Source of the DNA: Burkholderiales bacterium
GTDB taxonomy: Bacteria > Pseudomonadota > Gammaproteobacteria > Burkholderiales > UBA11063
DNA: 13,934 nt
Assembly: GCA_020697025.1 (NCBI GenBank)
Contig: JAJFBO010000016.1
Location: 1-13,934 of the forward strand
Reading direction: 5' to 3'
The notes beneath the pieces are model-generated. The model worked only from the letters and a program-made list of their open reading frames with translations. It made no database searches and was not told the DNA's origin. Of the stretch, positions 7,641 to 13,934 are shown piece after piece; the first letter of the stretch is position 1, and each line of letters begins with the position of its first letter. The position numbers and the translations under genes were made by a program.

Positions 7641-8927
7641 CTAGAAACTTTTTAAATTTGCTTTTTTAAGCAAACTTTGGTATTGAACCGACATAATTTG
7701 TGATTGAATCTGTGTCATCAGATCCATCATAACCACTACCACAATTAGTAATGAAGTTCCCCCAAAATAAAATGGTACATGCCATTTTAGAATTAATATC
7801 TCAGGTAATAAACATACTAATGTTACATAAATACTACCAGCTAGAGTTAGGCGCAAAATTACTTTTTCAACGTACCTAGCAGTATTCTCTCCTGGTCTTA
7901 TACCAGGAATAAATGCTCCACTTTTCTTGAGATTATCTGCTGTTTCACGCGGATTAAATACTAATGCCGTATAAAAGAAACAGAAGAAAATAATTGCTGT
8001 AGCGTAGAAAATTACATACACTGGCTGTCCTGGGTGCAAGGAATCCCCGATTGATGACAAAAAGCTTAATTTACCATGCCCAAACCAACCAAATACTGTT
8101 GCTGGAAATAGTATAATGCTTGAAGCAAATATTGGTGGAATAACCCCAGATAAGTTTAGTTTTAATGGCAAATGTGTACTTTGCCCTTGCATAACCTTAT
8201 TCCCAACTTGTCGTTTTGCATAATTTACAGGGATTTTACGTTGCGCACGCTCAACAAAAACTACTACATAGGTAATCAATATAACCAACAAGAAAATTAT
8301 TATTGCTGAAAATATTGACATTGAACCATTAGATGCCAGCGTCAAAGTACGACCAATATTACTTGGAATACCAGAAACAATCCCCGCAGTAATAATCATC
8401 GAAGCACCATTGCCTATGCCACGTTCTGTAATTTGTTCGCCAATCCACATTAAAAACATAGTGCCAGCTACTAAACAAAATACAGCAGTTACCATAAACT
8501 GTATATGTGGCGTAACCACTAAACCAGGCTGCTTATATAGCATGGTAGCTATACCGCAACTTTGAACAAGGGCCAACACAACAGTTGCATAACGCGTATA
8601 TTGGGTAATTTTTTTTCGGCCGCTTTCACCTTCTTTTTTCAACTGGATCAGATATGGAAATATCTCACTGGACAGTTGTAAAATGATTGAAGATGAAATA
8701 TAAGGCATCAGTCCAAGAGCAAAAATAGTAAAACGAGATAATGCTCCACCCGAGAACATATTTACCATATCCAATAAACCAGTCTGGCTTGATTTAAACA
8801 ATTTTGCCAACTGTATTGGATCGATACCCGGAACTGGAATATGTGCGCCAATTCTAAAAATAACGAGCGCTCCGATTAAAAACCAGATACGCCGTTTTAA
8901 TTCAGAAAATTTATCTACTTTAGACAT
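7641..8927 (-). CDS. secY: Preprotein translocase subunit SecY
   Basis: Channel-forming subunit of the SecYEG translocon in the inner membrane. It exports unfolded precursors and inserts membrane proteins. 428 residues (E. coli 443) with ten hydrophobic segments in the expected places. Seen: [11 protein letters not shown] (25-35) at the first helix and plug region, M-F-S-G-G-A-L near 57-63, [10 protein letters not shown] (167-176), the cytoplasmic loop [11 protein letters not shown] (230-240), F-I-P-G-I-R-P-G (339-346) and F-G-G-T-S-L-L-I (388-395). The C-terminal tail is intact. AGAGAAAG lies about 6 nt before the ATG. Canonical position after rplO, with an 11-bp gap. Confidence 0.98.
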   Translation of the reverse strand: MSKVDKFSELKRRIWFLIGALVIFRIGAHIPVPGIDPIQLAKLFKSSQTGLLDMVNMFSGGALSRFTIFALGLMPYISSSIILQLSSEIFPYLIQLKKEGESGRKKITQYTRYATVVLALVQSCGIATMLYKQPGLVVTPHIQFMVTAVFCLVAGTMFLMWIGEQITERGIGNGASMIITAGIVSGIPSNIGRTLTLASNGSMSIFSAIIIFLLVILITYVVVFVERAQRKIPVNYAKRQVGNKVMQGQSTHLPLKLNLSGVIPPIFASSIILFPATVFGWFGHGKLSFLSSIGDSLHPGQPVYVIFYATAIIFFCFFYTALVFNPRETADNLKKSGAFIPGIRPGENTARYVEKVILRLTLAGSIYVTLVCLLPEILILKWHVPFYFGGTSLLIVVVVMMDLMTQIQSQIMSVQYQSLLKKANLKSF

Positions 8928-8938
8928 ATTAACTTTCT

Positions 8939-9364
8939 CTATTCTACTGTACCACCAACTGCTTTAATTGCAGCTAGTGCCGCAGCAGTTACGCCGATAC
9001 CACGTACATTAATTGCTTTTTCAATTGTACCAGTTGCAATGACTTTGATTTTATTTGCATGCATAGAAATTAAACCATGCTGTAATAGAGTTAAGCGATC
9101 AACTTCATTGGTAGATAAACTGTTTAGATCAGATAGTCTAACTTCGGCACTCACATTTAATGAATTAAACCCACGTTTTGGCAGGCGTCTTTGTAGCGGC
9201 ATTTGACCACCTTCAAAACCCACCTTATGAAAACCACCGGCACGGCTTTTTTGTCCTTTATGTCCACGTCCACAAGTCTTGCCTAAACCAGATCCAATCC
9301 CACGCCCCACACGTTTTTTAGCATGAGTGCTACCGATTGCTGGCTGTATAGTATTTAAAAACAT
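8939..9364 (-). CDS. rplO: 50S ribosomal protein L15
   Basis: Large-subunit protein binding 23S rRNA late in assembly. 141 residues. The glycine/arginine-rich N-terminal extension has [15 protein letters not shown] followed by [13 protein letters not shown]. The C-terminus has the signature [19 protein letters not shown]. An in-frame GTG at 9379 would add five residues and overlap rpmD, but family alignment (M-F-L-N-T against E. coli M-R-L-N-T) and GAGGG about 9 nt upstream favour ATG 9362-9364. That Shine-Dalgarno is embedded in the last codons of rpmD, whose stop lies 4 bp before the start, so translation of the two is likely coupled. Confidence 0.97.
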   Translation of the reverse strand: MFLNTIQPAIGSTHAKKRVGRGIGSGLGKTCGRGHKGQKSRAGGFHKVGFEGGQMPLQRRLPKRGFNSLNVSAEVRLSDLNSLSTNEVDRLTLLQHGLISMHANKIKVIATGTIEKAINVRGIGVTAAALAAIKAVGGTVE

Positions 9365-9368
9365 AATA

Positions 9369-9557
9369 TTAACCCTCACATTTTACAAGATAGTTAATGC
9401 GATTAATCATTCCGCGATTTTCTGGAGTATCAATGACTTCTACTGTCTGATTAATGCGTCTTAATCCTAAACCATTCGCTGAAGCAATATGAGTCTGCAA
9501 GCGACCAATCAGGCTTTTTACTAAAGTAACTCTAACTGTTTTTTGATTATTAGCCAT
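9369..9557 (-). CDS. rpmD: 50S ribosomal protein L30
   Basis: Small large-subunit protein of 62 residues (E. coli 59). Seen: [10 protein letters not shown] near 11-20, then [22 protein letters not shown] near 30-51, and N-Y-L-V-K-C-E-G at the end, which follow the family pattern exactly. The start is 2 bp after the rpsE stop, and its GGAGG Shine-Dalgarno lies in the last codons of rpsE. L30 is a dispensable, sometimes lost ribosomal protein; its retention here fits a free-living or little-reduced genome. Confidence 0.97.
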   Translation of the reverse strand: MANNQKTVRVTLVKSLIGRLQTHIASANGLGLRRINQTVEVIDTPENRGMINRINYLVKCEG

Positions 9558-9559
9558 GT

Positions 9560-10054
9560 TTAAGCCTCCAGTATTTCTTCTACTGTTTTACCACGTTTAG
9601 CGGCAACTTCAGCAGGTGTATAAATGTTTTGTAAGCCTTTAAGTGTAGCCCGCACTACATTATAAGGATTTGTTGAACCATGCACTTTAGCTGTAATATT
9701 TTTAACTCCAACGGCATCAAATACTGCACGCATTGCACCACCAGCAATAATACCCGTACCATCTTTTGCAGGTTGCATATAAACAGTAGTAGCACCATGA
9801 GTTGCAGTAACAGTATGATGAATAGTTCCATTTTTTAATGAAATTTTAACCATATCCTTACGGGCTTCCTTAACTGCTTTTTGTACAGCAACCGGAACTT
9901 CTTTTGACTTAGCTTTACCCATGCCAATACCGCCATCACCATCACCAACAACAGTAAGTGCAGCAAATCCCATAATACGTCCGCCTTTTACTACTTTAGT
10001 AACGCGGTTTACGCTAATTAATTTTTCTATAAATTGATCTTTGATCTCAGCCAT
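9560..10054 (-). CDS. rpsE: 30S ribosomal protein S5
   Basis: Small-subunit protein at the mRNA entry side, needed for decoding accuracy. 164 residues (E. coli 167). The N-terminal double-stranded-RNA-binding-like domain has [14 protein letters not shown] (about 13-26) and [13 protein letters not shown] (about 37-49). The C-terminal domain has [13 protein letters not shown] near 98-110, then [15 protein letters not shown]. All are diagnostic. The glycine loop associated with spectinomycin resistance mutations looks like the normal sensitive type. It starts 13 bp after rplR. Confidence 0.98.
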   Translation of the reverse strand: MAEIKDQFIEKLISVNRVTKVVKGGRIMGFAALTVVGDGDGGIGMGKAKSKEVPVAVQKAVKEARKDMVKISLKNGTIHHTVTATHGATTVYMQPAKDGTGIIAGGAMRAVFDAVGVKNITAKVHGSTNPYNVVRATLKGLQNIYTPAEVAAKRGKTVEEILEA

Positions 10055-10067
10055 TTTTTTCTACCTT

Positions 10068-10421
10068 TTAGAATTCTAAGCCATTTTCACGAGCTGCCTC
10101 AGCCAAAGCTTTTACGCGTCCATGATAACTAAAGCCAGACCTATCAAAGGCTACGCCTTTAATCCCTGCAGCTACCGCCTTTTTGGCAATTAATTCACCA
10201 ACTAGTTTAGCGGCCTCAATGTTACCGCCATTTTTTACTTCTAAATCTTTAGACACAGATGAAGCAGCTGCTAAAATTTTAGAACCAGTTTCATCAATAA
10301 CCTGTGCATATATATGACAATTAGATTTAAATACAACTAAACGCTTAACGCTTAGTTCTGCTATTTTTAATCTGGTTTTTCTTGCACGTCTTATTCTAGA
10401 CTCTTTTTTATTCATATTCAT
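10068..10421 (-). CDS. rplR: 50S ribosomal protein L18
   Basis: 5S rRNA-binding protein of the central protuberance, assembling with L5 and L25. 117 residues, as in E. coli. The basic N-terminus ([12 protein letters not shown]) is followed by [16 protein letters not shown] near 27-42, and the C-terminus carries [23 protein letters not shown]. The start is ambiguous between two in-frame ATGs two codons apart (M-N-M-N-K-K). GAGG lies about 12 nt before the first and further from the second, so I keep the first; the family alignment would also accept the second. Confidence 0.97.
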   Translation of the reverse strand: MNMNKKESRIRRARKTRLKIAELSVKRLVVFKSNCHIYAQVIDETGSKILAAASSVSKDLEVKNGGNIEAAKLVGELIAKKAVAAGIKGVAFDRSGFSYHGRVKALAEAARENGLEF

Positions 10422-10441
10422 AATTTAATGCTGCCTCTTAA

Positions 10442-10978
10442 TTATTTCTTCTTAGTTTCTTTTAAGACTACCACTTCATCAGCATAGCGAACACCTTTAC
10501 CTTTATACGGCTCAACTGGACGATGTGAACGAATATTAGCCGCACACTGCCCTACAACTTGCTTGTCAATACCTTTAATGAGTATTTCAGTTTGTGTAGG
10601 AGTCTCTATTTTGATACCTTCTGGCGCAGTAACAACTACAGGGTGTGAGAAACCTAATGACAGATTTAAATTATTTCCCTGTACTGCAGCACGATAACCA
10701 ACTCCCAAGATAGTTAGTTTCTTCTCAAAGCCTTTGGTAACACCAATAACCATATTTTTTAATAAAGCATGCACAGTACCGGATAAAGCCTTCGCAAACT
10801 TGGTATCATTTATAGTATTTAAAACTAATGTACTACCGTCTTTAGCGATTACGACTGTATCATTGAAAGTATACTCCAGCTGACCTAAAGCTCCTTTTAC
10901 TTTAACATGCGAACCATTTACGGTAACGTCAACCCCGGTTGGAATCTCCAGAGGAATTTTAGCAATACGTGATAACAT
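10442..10978 (-). CDS. rplF: 50S ribosomal protein L6
   Basis: Large-subunit protein at the base of the L7/L12 stalk near the sarcin-ricin loop. 178 residues (E. coli 177) with two copies of the L6 fold. N-terminus [16 protein letters not shown] near 96-101, then L-S-L-G-F-S-H-P-V; the C-terminal half has [18 protein letters not shown]. The frame extends ten codons upstream, but AGAGGG is about 9 nt before ATG 10976-10978 and alignment with other L6 proteins starts there. It follows rpsH by 14 bp. Confidence 0.98.
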   Translation of the reverse strand: MLSRIAKIPLEIPTGVDVTVNGSHVKVKGALGQLEYTFNDTVVIAKDGSTLVLNTINDTKFAKALSGTVHALLKNMVIGVTKGFEKKLTILGVGYRAAVQGNNLNLSLGFSHPVVVTAPEGIKIETPTQTEILIKGIDKQVVGQCAANIRSHRPVEPYKGKGVRYADEVVVLKETKKK

Positions 10979-10992
10979 AATTCTTAACCCTC

Positions 10993-11382
10993 TTAAGATA
11001 CAACACAAATTATTTCGCCACCAACATTAAGCTGGCGCGCTTTACGATCAGTAATTACACCTTGTGGCGTAGAAACAATCGCTATACCCAAACCATTCAT
11101 AACAGTTGGCAATTCATCACAACCGCGATAAATACGTAGTCCGGGGCGAGAAATACGTTCAATTTTCTCAATCACAGGTTTGCCCGCATAATATTTAAGT
11201 GTTACACTTAACTCGGGCTTCTTGTCACCCGTAACATTATAGTCTTCAATATAACCTTCGTCTTTAAGTACTTTAGCAATTGACACCTTAATTTTGGATG
11301 AAGGCATTGCTACGACTTCATGAGTCGCGCTTCCCGCATTGCGAATGCGAGTCAACATATCAGCAATAGTATCTTGCATCAT
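10993..11382 (-). CDS. rpsH: 30S ribosomal protein S8
   Basis: Primary 16S rRNA-binding protein of the platform; in E. coli it also represses translation of the spc operon by binding its mRNA near the start of rplE. 129 residues (E. coli 130). N-terminus [16 protein letters not shown]-terminal signature [14 protein letters not shown] followed by [11 protein letters not shown]. Two adjacent ATGs; AAGGAG is about 9 nt before the first, which is therefore preferred. The RNA-binding serines (S-T-P-Q-G) are intact, so autoregulation is plausible; see the hairpin at the rplX-rplE junction. Confidence 0.98.
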   Translation of the reverse strand: MMQDTIADMLTRIRNAGSATHEVVAMPSSKIKVSIAKVLKDEGYIEDYNVTGDKKPELSVTLKYYAGKPVIEKIERISRPGLRIYRGCDELPTVMNGLGIAIVSTPQGVITDRKARQLNVGGEIICVVS

Positions 11383-11399
11383 TTTTAATTACTCCTTCT

Positions 11400-11705
11400 C
11401 TACCAACTAGCCTTAACCATACCAGGAATTTCTCCCTTTAAGGCTAATTCTCTAAGCTTGTTACGTGCTATACCAAATTTACGGAATGTACCGCGTGGAC
11501 GACCAGTTAGAGCACAACGATTACGTTTTCTACAAGGCGAAGAATCACGAGGCAGCTTTTGTAATGCAAGCCTTGCATCAAACTTTTCCTCTTCACTTGT
11601 ACTTGTACTGTTTATAATAGCAAATATCGCTTCGCGTTTTGCAGCATATTTTAAAACAGCTTTAGCGCGCTTAGTTTCTCTTTCAACTATAGCTAATCTT
11701 GTCAT
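11400..11705 (-). CDS. rpsN: 30S ribosomal protein S14 (zinc-independent long form)
   Basis: Small-subunit head protein. 101 residues, the long C-minus type typical of proteobacteria: it lacks the C-x-x-C pairs of the short zinc form. Basic N-terminus (R-E-T-K-R-A-K), a variable middle, then [20 protein letters not shown] and [12 protein letters not shown], ending G-M-V-K-A-S-W. Canonical position between rplE and rpsH. TAAGG lies about 9 nt upstream of the ATG. A plus-strand frame of 88 codons across this gene is a shadow. Confidence 0.98.
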   Translation of the reverse strand: MTRLAIVERETKRAKAVLKYAAKREAIFAIINSTSTSEEEKFDARLALQKLPRDSSPCRKRNRCALTGRPRGTFRKFGIARNKLRELALKGEIPGMVKASW

Positions 11706-11716
11706 ATTTCTATACC

Positions 11717-12253
11717 TTACTTAATAGGAAAACTAAATGCTTTTAACAAAGCACGAGCTTCTTCATTAGTTTTAGCAGTTGTGGTAATAGTAATGTTCAT
11801 ACCACGAATAGCATCAATTTTATCGTATTCAATTTCAGGGAATATAATTTGCTCTTTAACACCAAAATTATAATTACCACTTTTATCAAAAGATTTACCC
11901 GATAAACCCCTAAAGTCACGCACACGCGGTAGTGCAATACTTACTAAACGATCTAAAAACTCATACATTTTTTCTTTACGTAAAGTAACCTTACAGCCCA
12001 CAGGATAACCATCCCTGATTTTAAAACCAGCAATTGATTTACGTGCAGTAGTTACCACAGGTTTTTGTCCTGCAATTTTAGTCATATCAGAAACTGCAAA
12101 TTCCATTACTTTTTTATCAGCAATCGCTTCACCAACACCCATATTTAAAGTAATCTTCTCTATGCGCGGAACTTGCATAATACTTTCGTATTTAAACTCC
12201 TTCATCAAGTTTGGAACTACTTCACTGGTATAAAAATCTCTTAGTCTTGCCAT
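11717..12253 (-). CDS. rplE: 50S ribosomal protein L5
   Basis: 5S rRNA-binding protein of the central protuberance that also contacts the P-site tRNA. 178 residues (E. coli 179). N-terminus [24 protein letters not shown] near 28-43; [19 protein letters not shown] near 68-86; C-terminal signature near [13 protein letters not shown]. Its ATG shares one base with the rplX stop (TAATG), so translation is probably coupled to rplX. GGAG lies about 7 nt upstream, just after a hairpin in the rplX 3' end. Confidence 0.98.
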   Translation of the reverse strand: MARLRDFYTSEVVPNLMKEFKYESIMQVPRIEKITLNMGVGEAIADKKVMEFAVSDMTKIAGQKPVVTTARKSIAGFKIRDGYPVGCKVTLRKEKMYEFLDRLVSIALPRVRDFRGLSGKSFDKSGNYNFGVKEQIIFPEIEYDKIDAIRGMNITITTTAKTNEEARALLKAFSFPIK

Positions 12254-12579
12254 TATTTAACTCCAGCCTCTACTGTCTTACCAGTAGATTTATATATACG
12301 GAATTTTTTTCCATCTTCTTGTTTGATTCCTACGCGGTCAGCTTTTTTTGTCTCTGGATTGTAGATAGCTACATTTGAAACATCAAGCGGCATTGTTTTA
12401 GACACGATACCACCAACCTCATTTTTAGAAGGATTTGGCTTAGCATGTTTCTTAACTGTATTTACACCAGAAACTAATACTTTTTTTCCATCTTGCACCA
12501 TTTGCAAAACTTCGCCTTGTTTTCCTTTATCACGGCCAGCAATTATAATTACTGTATCGCCTTTACATATTTTTCTCAT
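12253..12579 (-). CDS. rplX: 50S ribosomal protein L24
   Basis: Early-assembly protein that initiates folding of 23S rRNA at its 5' domain and lines the exit of the peptide tunnel. 108 residues (E. coli 104). The KOW motif lies near 5-35 ([18 protein letters not shown]); then [13 protein letters not shown]; the C-terminus has [13 protein letters not shown] is about 11 nt upstream of the ATG, rather distant. It starts 13 bp after rplN and overlaps rplE by one base. Confidence 0.97.
   Translation of the reverse strand: MRKICKGDTVIIIAGRDKGKQGEVLQMVQDGKKVLVSGVNTVKKHAKPNPSKNEVGGIVSKTMPLDVSNVAIYNPETKKADRVGIKQEDGKKFRIYKSTGKTVEAGVK
12269..12288 (-). promoter_or_regulatory. Hairpin in the rplX 3' end just upstream of the rplE ribosome binding site
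   Basis: The minus-strand transcript contains TCTACTG-(GTAAGA)-CAGTAGA, a perfect 7-bp stem with a 6-nt loop, ending 15 nt before the rplE ATG (12253) and directly before its GGAG. In E. coli the S8 translational repressor acts in this same region of the spc mRNA. Whether this hairpin is an S8 target, a coupling element or chance cannot be decided from sequence alone; it does not obviously reproduce the S8 consensus. Confidence 0.4.
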
Positions 12580-12592
12580 ATTGTCAACTACC

Positions 12593-12961
12593 TTAAATTA
12601 CTTCTGGAGCTAATGATACGATCTTCATAAATCGTTCATTTCGAAGCTCACGAGTAACCGGTCCGAAAATACGCGTACCGATTGGTTCTAATTTAGCATT
12701 TAGTAATACTGCTGCATTTGTATCAAACTTTACTAAAGATCCATCTGCACGACGAACACCTTTGGCAGTTCTTACAACCACTGCATTATACACATCACCT
12801 TTTTTTACACGTCCACGCGGCGCTGCATCCTTGATTGATACCTTAATAATATCACCAACTGATGCATAGCGACGTTTTGAGCCACCTAATACTTTGATGC
12901 ACATAATTTTGCGCGCACCAGTATTATCAGCAACTTCTAATACCGTTTGCATTTGAATCAT
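12593..12961 (-). CDS. rplN: 50S ribosomal protein L14
   Basis: Large-subunit interface protein forming intersubunit bridges and the docking site for RsfS. 122 residues (E. coli 123). N-terminus [14 protein letters not shown] near 10-17; [12 protein letters not shown] near 22-33; the basic motif [10 protein letters not shown]-terminal [14 protein letters not shown]. The frame extends seven codons further upstream, but AAGGA about 8 nt before ATG 12959-12961 and alignment with other L14 proteins fix this start. First gene of the spc block; the rpsQ gene normally found immediately upstream is absent. Confidence 0.98.
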   Translation of the reverse strand: MIQMQTVLEVADNTGARKIMCIKVLGGSKRRYASVGDIIKVSIKDAAPRGRVKKGDVYNAVVVRTAKGVRRADGSLVKFDTNAAVLLNAKLEPIGTRIFGPVTRELRNERFMKIVSLAPEVI

Positions 12962-13019
12962 TTTGATTTTCCTTTTTTCCAACTTAATACGATAACTTAA
13001 CTACCGCATCAGTATTGGA

Positions 13020-13033
13020 CCTGTTGTTACAGG
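13020..13033 (-). promoter_or_regulatory. Small hairpin in the spc-operon leader
   Basis: CCTGT-TGTT-ACAGG, a 5-bp stem with a 4-nt loop, lies in the predicted 99-nt leader between the spc promoter and rplN. There is no T-tract, so it is not an intrinsic terminator. A role in leader folding or ribosomal-protein feedback is possible but unproven. Confidence 0.3.
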
Positions 13034-13066
13034 AACCAGATTAATTACTTTTAGATTAAGTACGTG

Positions 13067-13096
13067 ATTATAAAATAAACAAAATTCTAATAGCAA
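13067..13096 (-). promoter_or_regulatory. Sigma70 promoter of the spc ribosomal operon
   Basis: On the minus strand TTGCTA (13096-13091) and a perfect TATAAT (13072-13067) are spaced by 18 bp. The predicted start near 13060 gives a leader of about 99 nt to rplN. It is expected here because the operon begins at rplN with a divergent gene upstream, leaving no S10 promoter to read through. Confidence 0.75.
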
Positions 13097-13129
13097 CCAT
13101 TTGTTTGGTTTTTTATACATAAAATTTAT

Positions 13130-13158
13130 TTGACTCTTAAATTGTTAAGGCGTATAAT
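13130..13158 (+). promoter_or_regulatory. Near-consensus sigma70 promoter of the exported-protein gene
   Basis: TTGACT (13130-13135) and TATAAT (13153-13158) separated by exactly 17 bp: 11 of 12 consensus bases. The spacer contains CTTAA-ATTG-TTAAG (13136-13149), a 5-bp inverted repeat that could bind a regulator. The predicted start near 13165 gives a leader of about 88 nt, very AT-rich, before the ATG at 13253. Confidence 0.85.
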
Positions 13159-13252
13159 GGCAAGGTCAAATTATATTATTGATATTACAAATAATTTTAA
13201 TAATCTCAATAATTAAATTTAATAATTAATTTTAGTTTTTTAAGGAATAAAT

Positions 13253-13858
13253 ATGACATTAAACAAAATTATTATTGGTTTAGCAGCAATCGGTTTATCA
13301 ACTTGTGTTCTAGCAAATGTAGGTGATGGAGCAAACAGCCAGCAAATAACCAGAAATGTTCAAGTAGGCGCCAATCCTGTTGTAACGGCAGCAGTGACAT
13401 TTAGAGTATGTAATTTTTCAACTACAGATGCTACATGGGATGCGAGACCAGATAATACAGAAGATTTACTGGTAATGAATGATGAGGTTACAGTGAATCC
13501 AAATAAATGTCAGATATTAGCACTTAGAGTAAATGCTGACAATAAAAAATTGCCTTCTTTCACGGTTACTTCAAATATTCAAGGTCAAACTTCATCTTTT
13601 CATGTATCAGGTATATTAAATCTTGATAATAAAGTAACAAAAGAAATGAAAATAGATAGTTATGCTCCTGCTTCAGGCAATAAGTTATCTATATATGCTT
13701 ACTATAAAACTGAAAATGGAAACGAAGAGAAACCACTAGATGCAGCAGTAGACAAACTTACTCAAAATTTATCTGGTGGAGTTGTTCCTGATTTTGTGTT
13801 ATGTAATAACTCAGATGGTACAGGGAATCAATGTAATGACTATTCAAGTAAAAGATAG
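13253..13858 (+). CDS. Unrecognised secreted or periplasmic protein
   Basis: Function not recognised. The 201-residue product has a classical signal peptide: K5, a hydrophobic core at about 6-16 and a V-L-A cleavage site after residue 21. The cysteine at 18 is preceded by L-S-T, a poor lipobox, so type I cleavage is more likely than lipidation. The mature part, about 180 residues, is rich in polar residues and alternating short hydrophobic runs, which suggests mainly beta structure. It has four cysteines (53, 86, 184, 194) that could form two disulfides. AAGGA is 6 nt before the ATG. A near-consensus promoter drives it, and it stands alone, divergent from the spc operon, with a hairpin after it. 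High expression of an exported surface or periplasmic protein is a reasonable inference. A fimbrial or spore-coat-U-type beta-sandwich subunit was considered but not supported by a motif. Confidence 0.85.
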   Translation: MTLNKIIIGLAAIGLSTCVLANVGDGANSQQITRNVQVGANPVVTAAVTFRVCNFSTTDATWDARPDNTEDLLVMNDEVTVNPNKCQILALRVNADNKKLPSFTVTSNIQGQTSSFHVSGILNLDNKVTKEMKIDSYAPASGNKLSIYAYYKTENGNEEKPLDAAVDKLTQNLSGGVVPDFVLCNNSDGTGNQCNDYSSKR

Positions 13859-13898
13859 TTTTTTTAGTCATTTTATTTTTTAACCTGAGATTTTCTTA

Positions 13899-13930
13899 AA
13901 CCATCAGAATTTCTTCTGATGGTTGTTAAA
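13899..13930 (+). terminator. Candidate terminator hairpin after the exported-protein gene
   Basis: AACCATCAGAA-TTTC-TTCTGATGGTT forms a perfect 11-bp stem with a 4-nt loop, 40 bp past the stop codon. The tail (GTTAAATTTT) is not a clean T-run, so termination may be modest. The T-rich bases just after the stop codon are not preceded by a stem. Confidence 0.7.
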
Positions 13931-13934
13931 TTTT

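Larger units (their letters stand above)
12962..13252. other. Divergent intergenic region with back-to-back promoters
   Basis: 291 bp between rplN and the plus-strand exported-protein gene. It holds the spc promoter leftward and a near-consensus promoter rightward, with their -35 elements 33 bp apart. Between them AACCA-TTTGTT-TGGTT (13095-13110) is a 5-bp inverted repeat that could be an operator or chance. No RNA gene or small coding sequence was recognised. Confidence 0.6.

Noticed and set aside
11458..11724. Plus-strand frame of 88 codons
   Set aside because: Antisense to rpsN; its apparent basic composition comes from the reversed ribosomal gene.
12962..13252. tRNA or small RNA gene in the divergent region
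   Set aside because: No cloverleaf-like arms or CCA end were found; the GC content is too low and the promoters plus leaders explain the space.
13253..13858. Lipoprotein assignment for the exported protein
   Set aside because: The only candidate lipobox is L-S-T-C with threonine at -1, which is unfavourable, while a good V-L-A type I site follows.
13899..13924. Inverted-repeat DNA uptake sequence acting as terminator, as in Neisseria
   Set aside because: The stem sequence CATCAGAA/TTCTGATG does not match GCCGTCTGAA or a close variant, and I saw no other copies in the window.
1..13934. Defence system, prophage, insertion sequence or CRISPR array
   Set aside because: No transposase, integrase, nuclease, repeat array or target-site duplication was seen; nearly all coding sequence is housekeeping.

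Overview
The window is an AT-rich stretch of a proteobacterial chromosome. It is dominated by a minus-strand ribosomal-protein cluster equivalent to the spc and alpha operons: rplN-rplX-rplE-rpsN-rpsH-rplF-rplR-rpsE-rpmD-rplO-secY-infA-rpmJ-rpsM-rpsK-rpsD-rpoA-rplQ. The placement of infA between secY and rpmJ is the betaproteobacterial arrangement; E. coli has secY-rpmJ with no infA here. The S4 protein, from memory, resembles Neisseria S4 closely through its middle and C-terminal half. The best guess is an AT-rich betaproteobacterium in or near Neisseriales. This is inference and no database search was made.

Layout from the right edge: a plus-strand gene for an unrecognised exported protein (13253-13858) is followed by a hairpin. 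It diverges from the spc operon across a 291-bp region holding two good back-to-back sigma70 promoters. The S10 operon (rpsQ, rpmC and so on), which in most relatives continues directly into rplN, is absent, so the spc operon starts here with its own promoter. Thirteen spc-type genes run leftward with gaps of 20 bp or less. A 170-bp gap after rpmJ contains an extended -10 promoter, and the alpha-operon genes rpsM to rplQ follow. A perfect palindrome with a T-tract terminates the unit after rplQ.

Left of the terminator, still on the minus strand, are a PIG-V-like membrane glycosyltransferase and ppsR (PEP synthase regulatory kinase/pyrophosphorylase), 6 bp apart. After a 190-bp gap come an unrecognised protein with a signal peptide and one C-terminal membrane helix, and an NCS2-type permease that runs off the left edge.

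The ribosomal genes supply ribosome subunits, the RNA polymerase alpha subunit, initiation factor IF-1 and the SecY translocon as one growth-linked block. The flanking genes are unrelated housekeeping or lineage-specific genes. Several annotated starts were moved inward because an obvious Shine-Dalgarno sequence and family alignment favour the internal ATG (rplN, rplF, rplO, rpsM, and the PIG-V-like gene). No mobile element, CRISPR array, tRNA or rRNA was seen.
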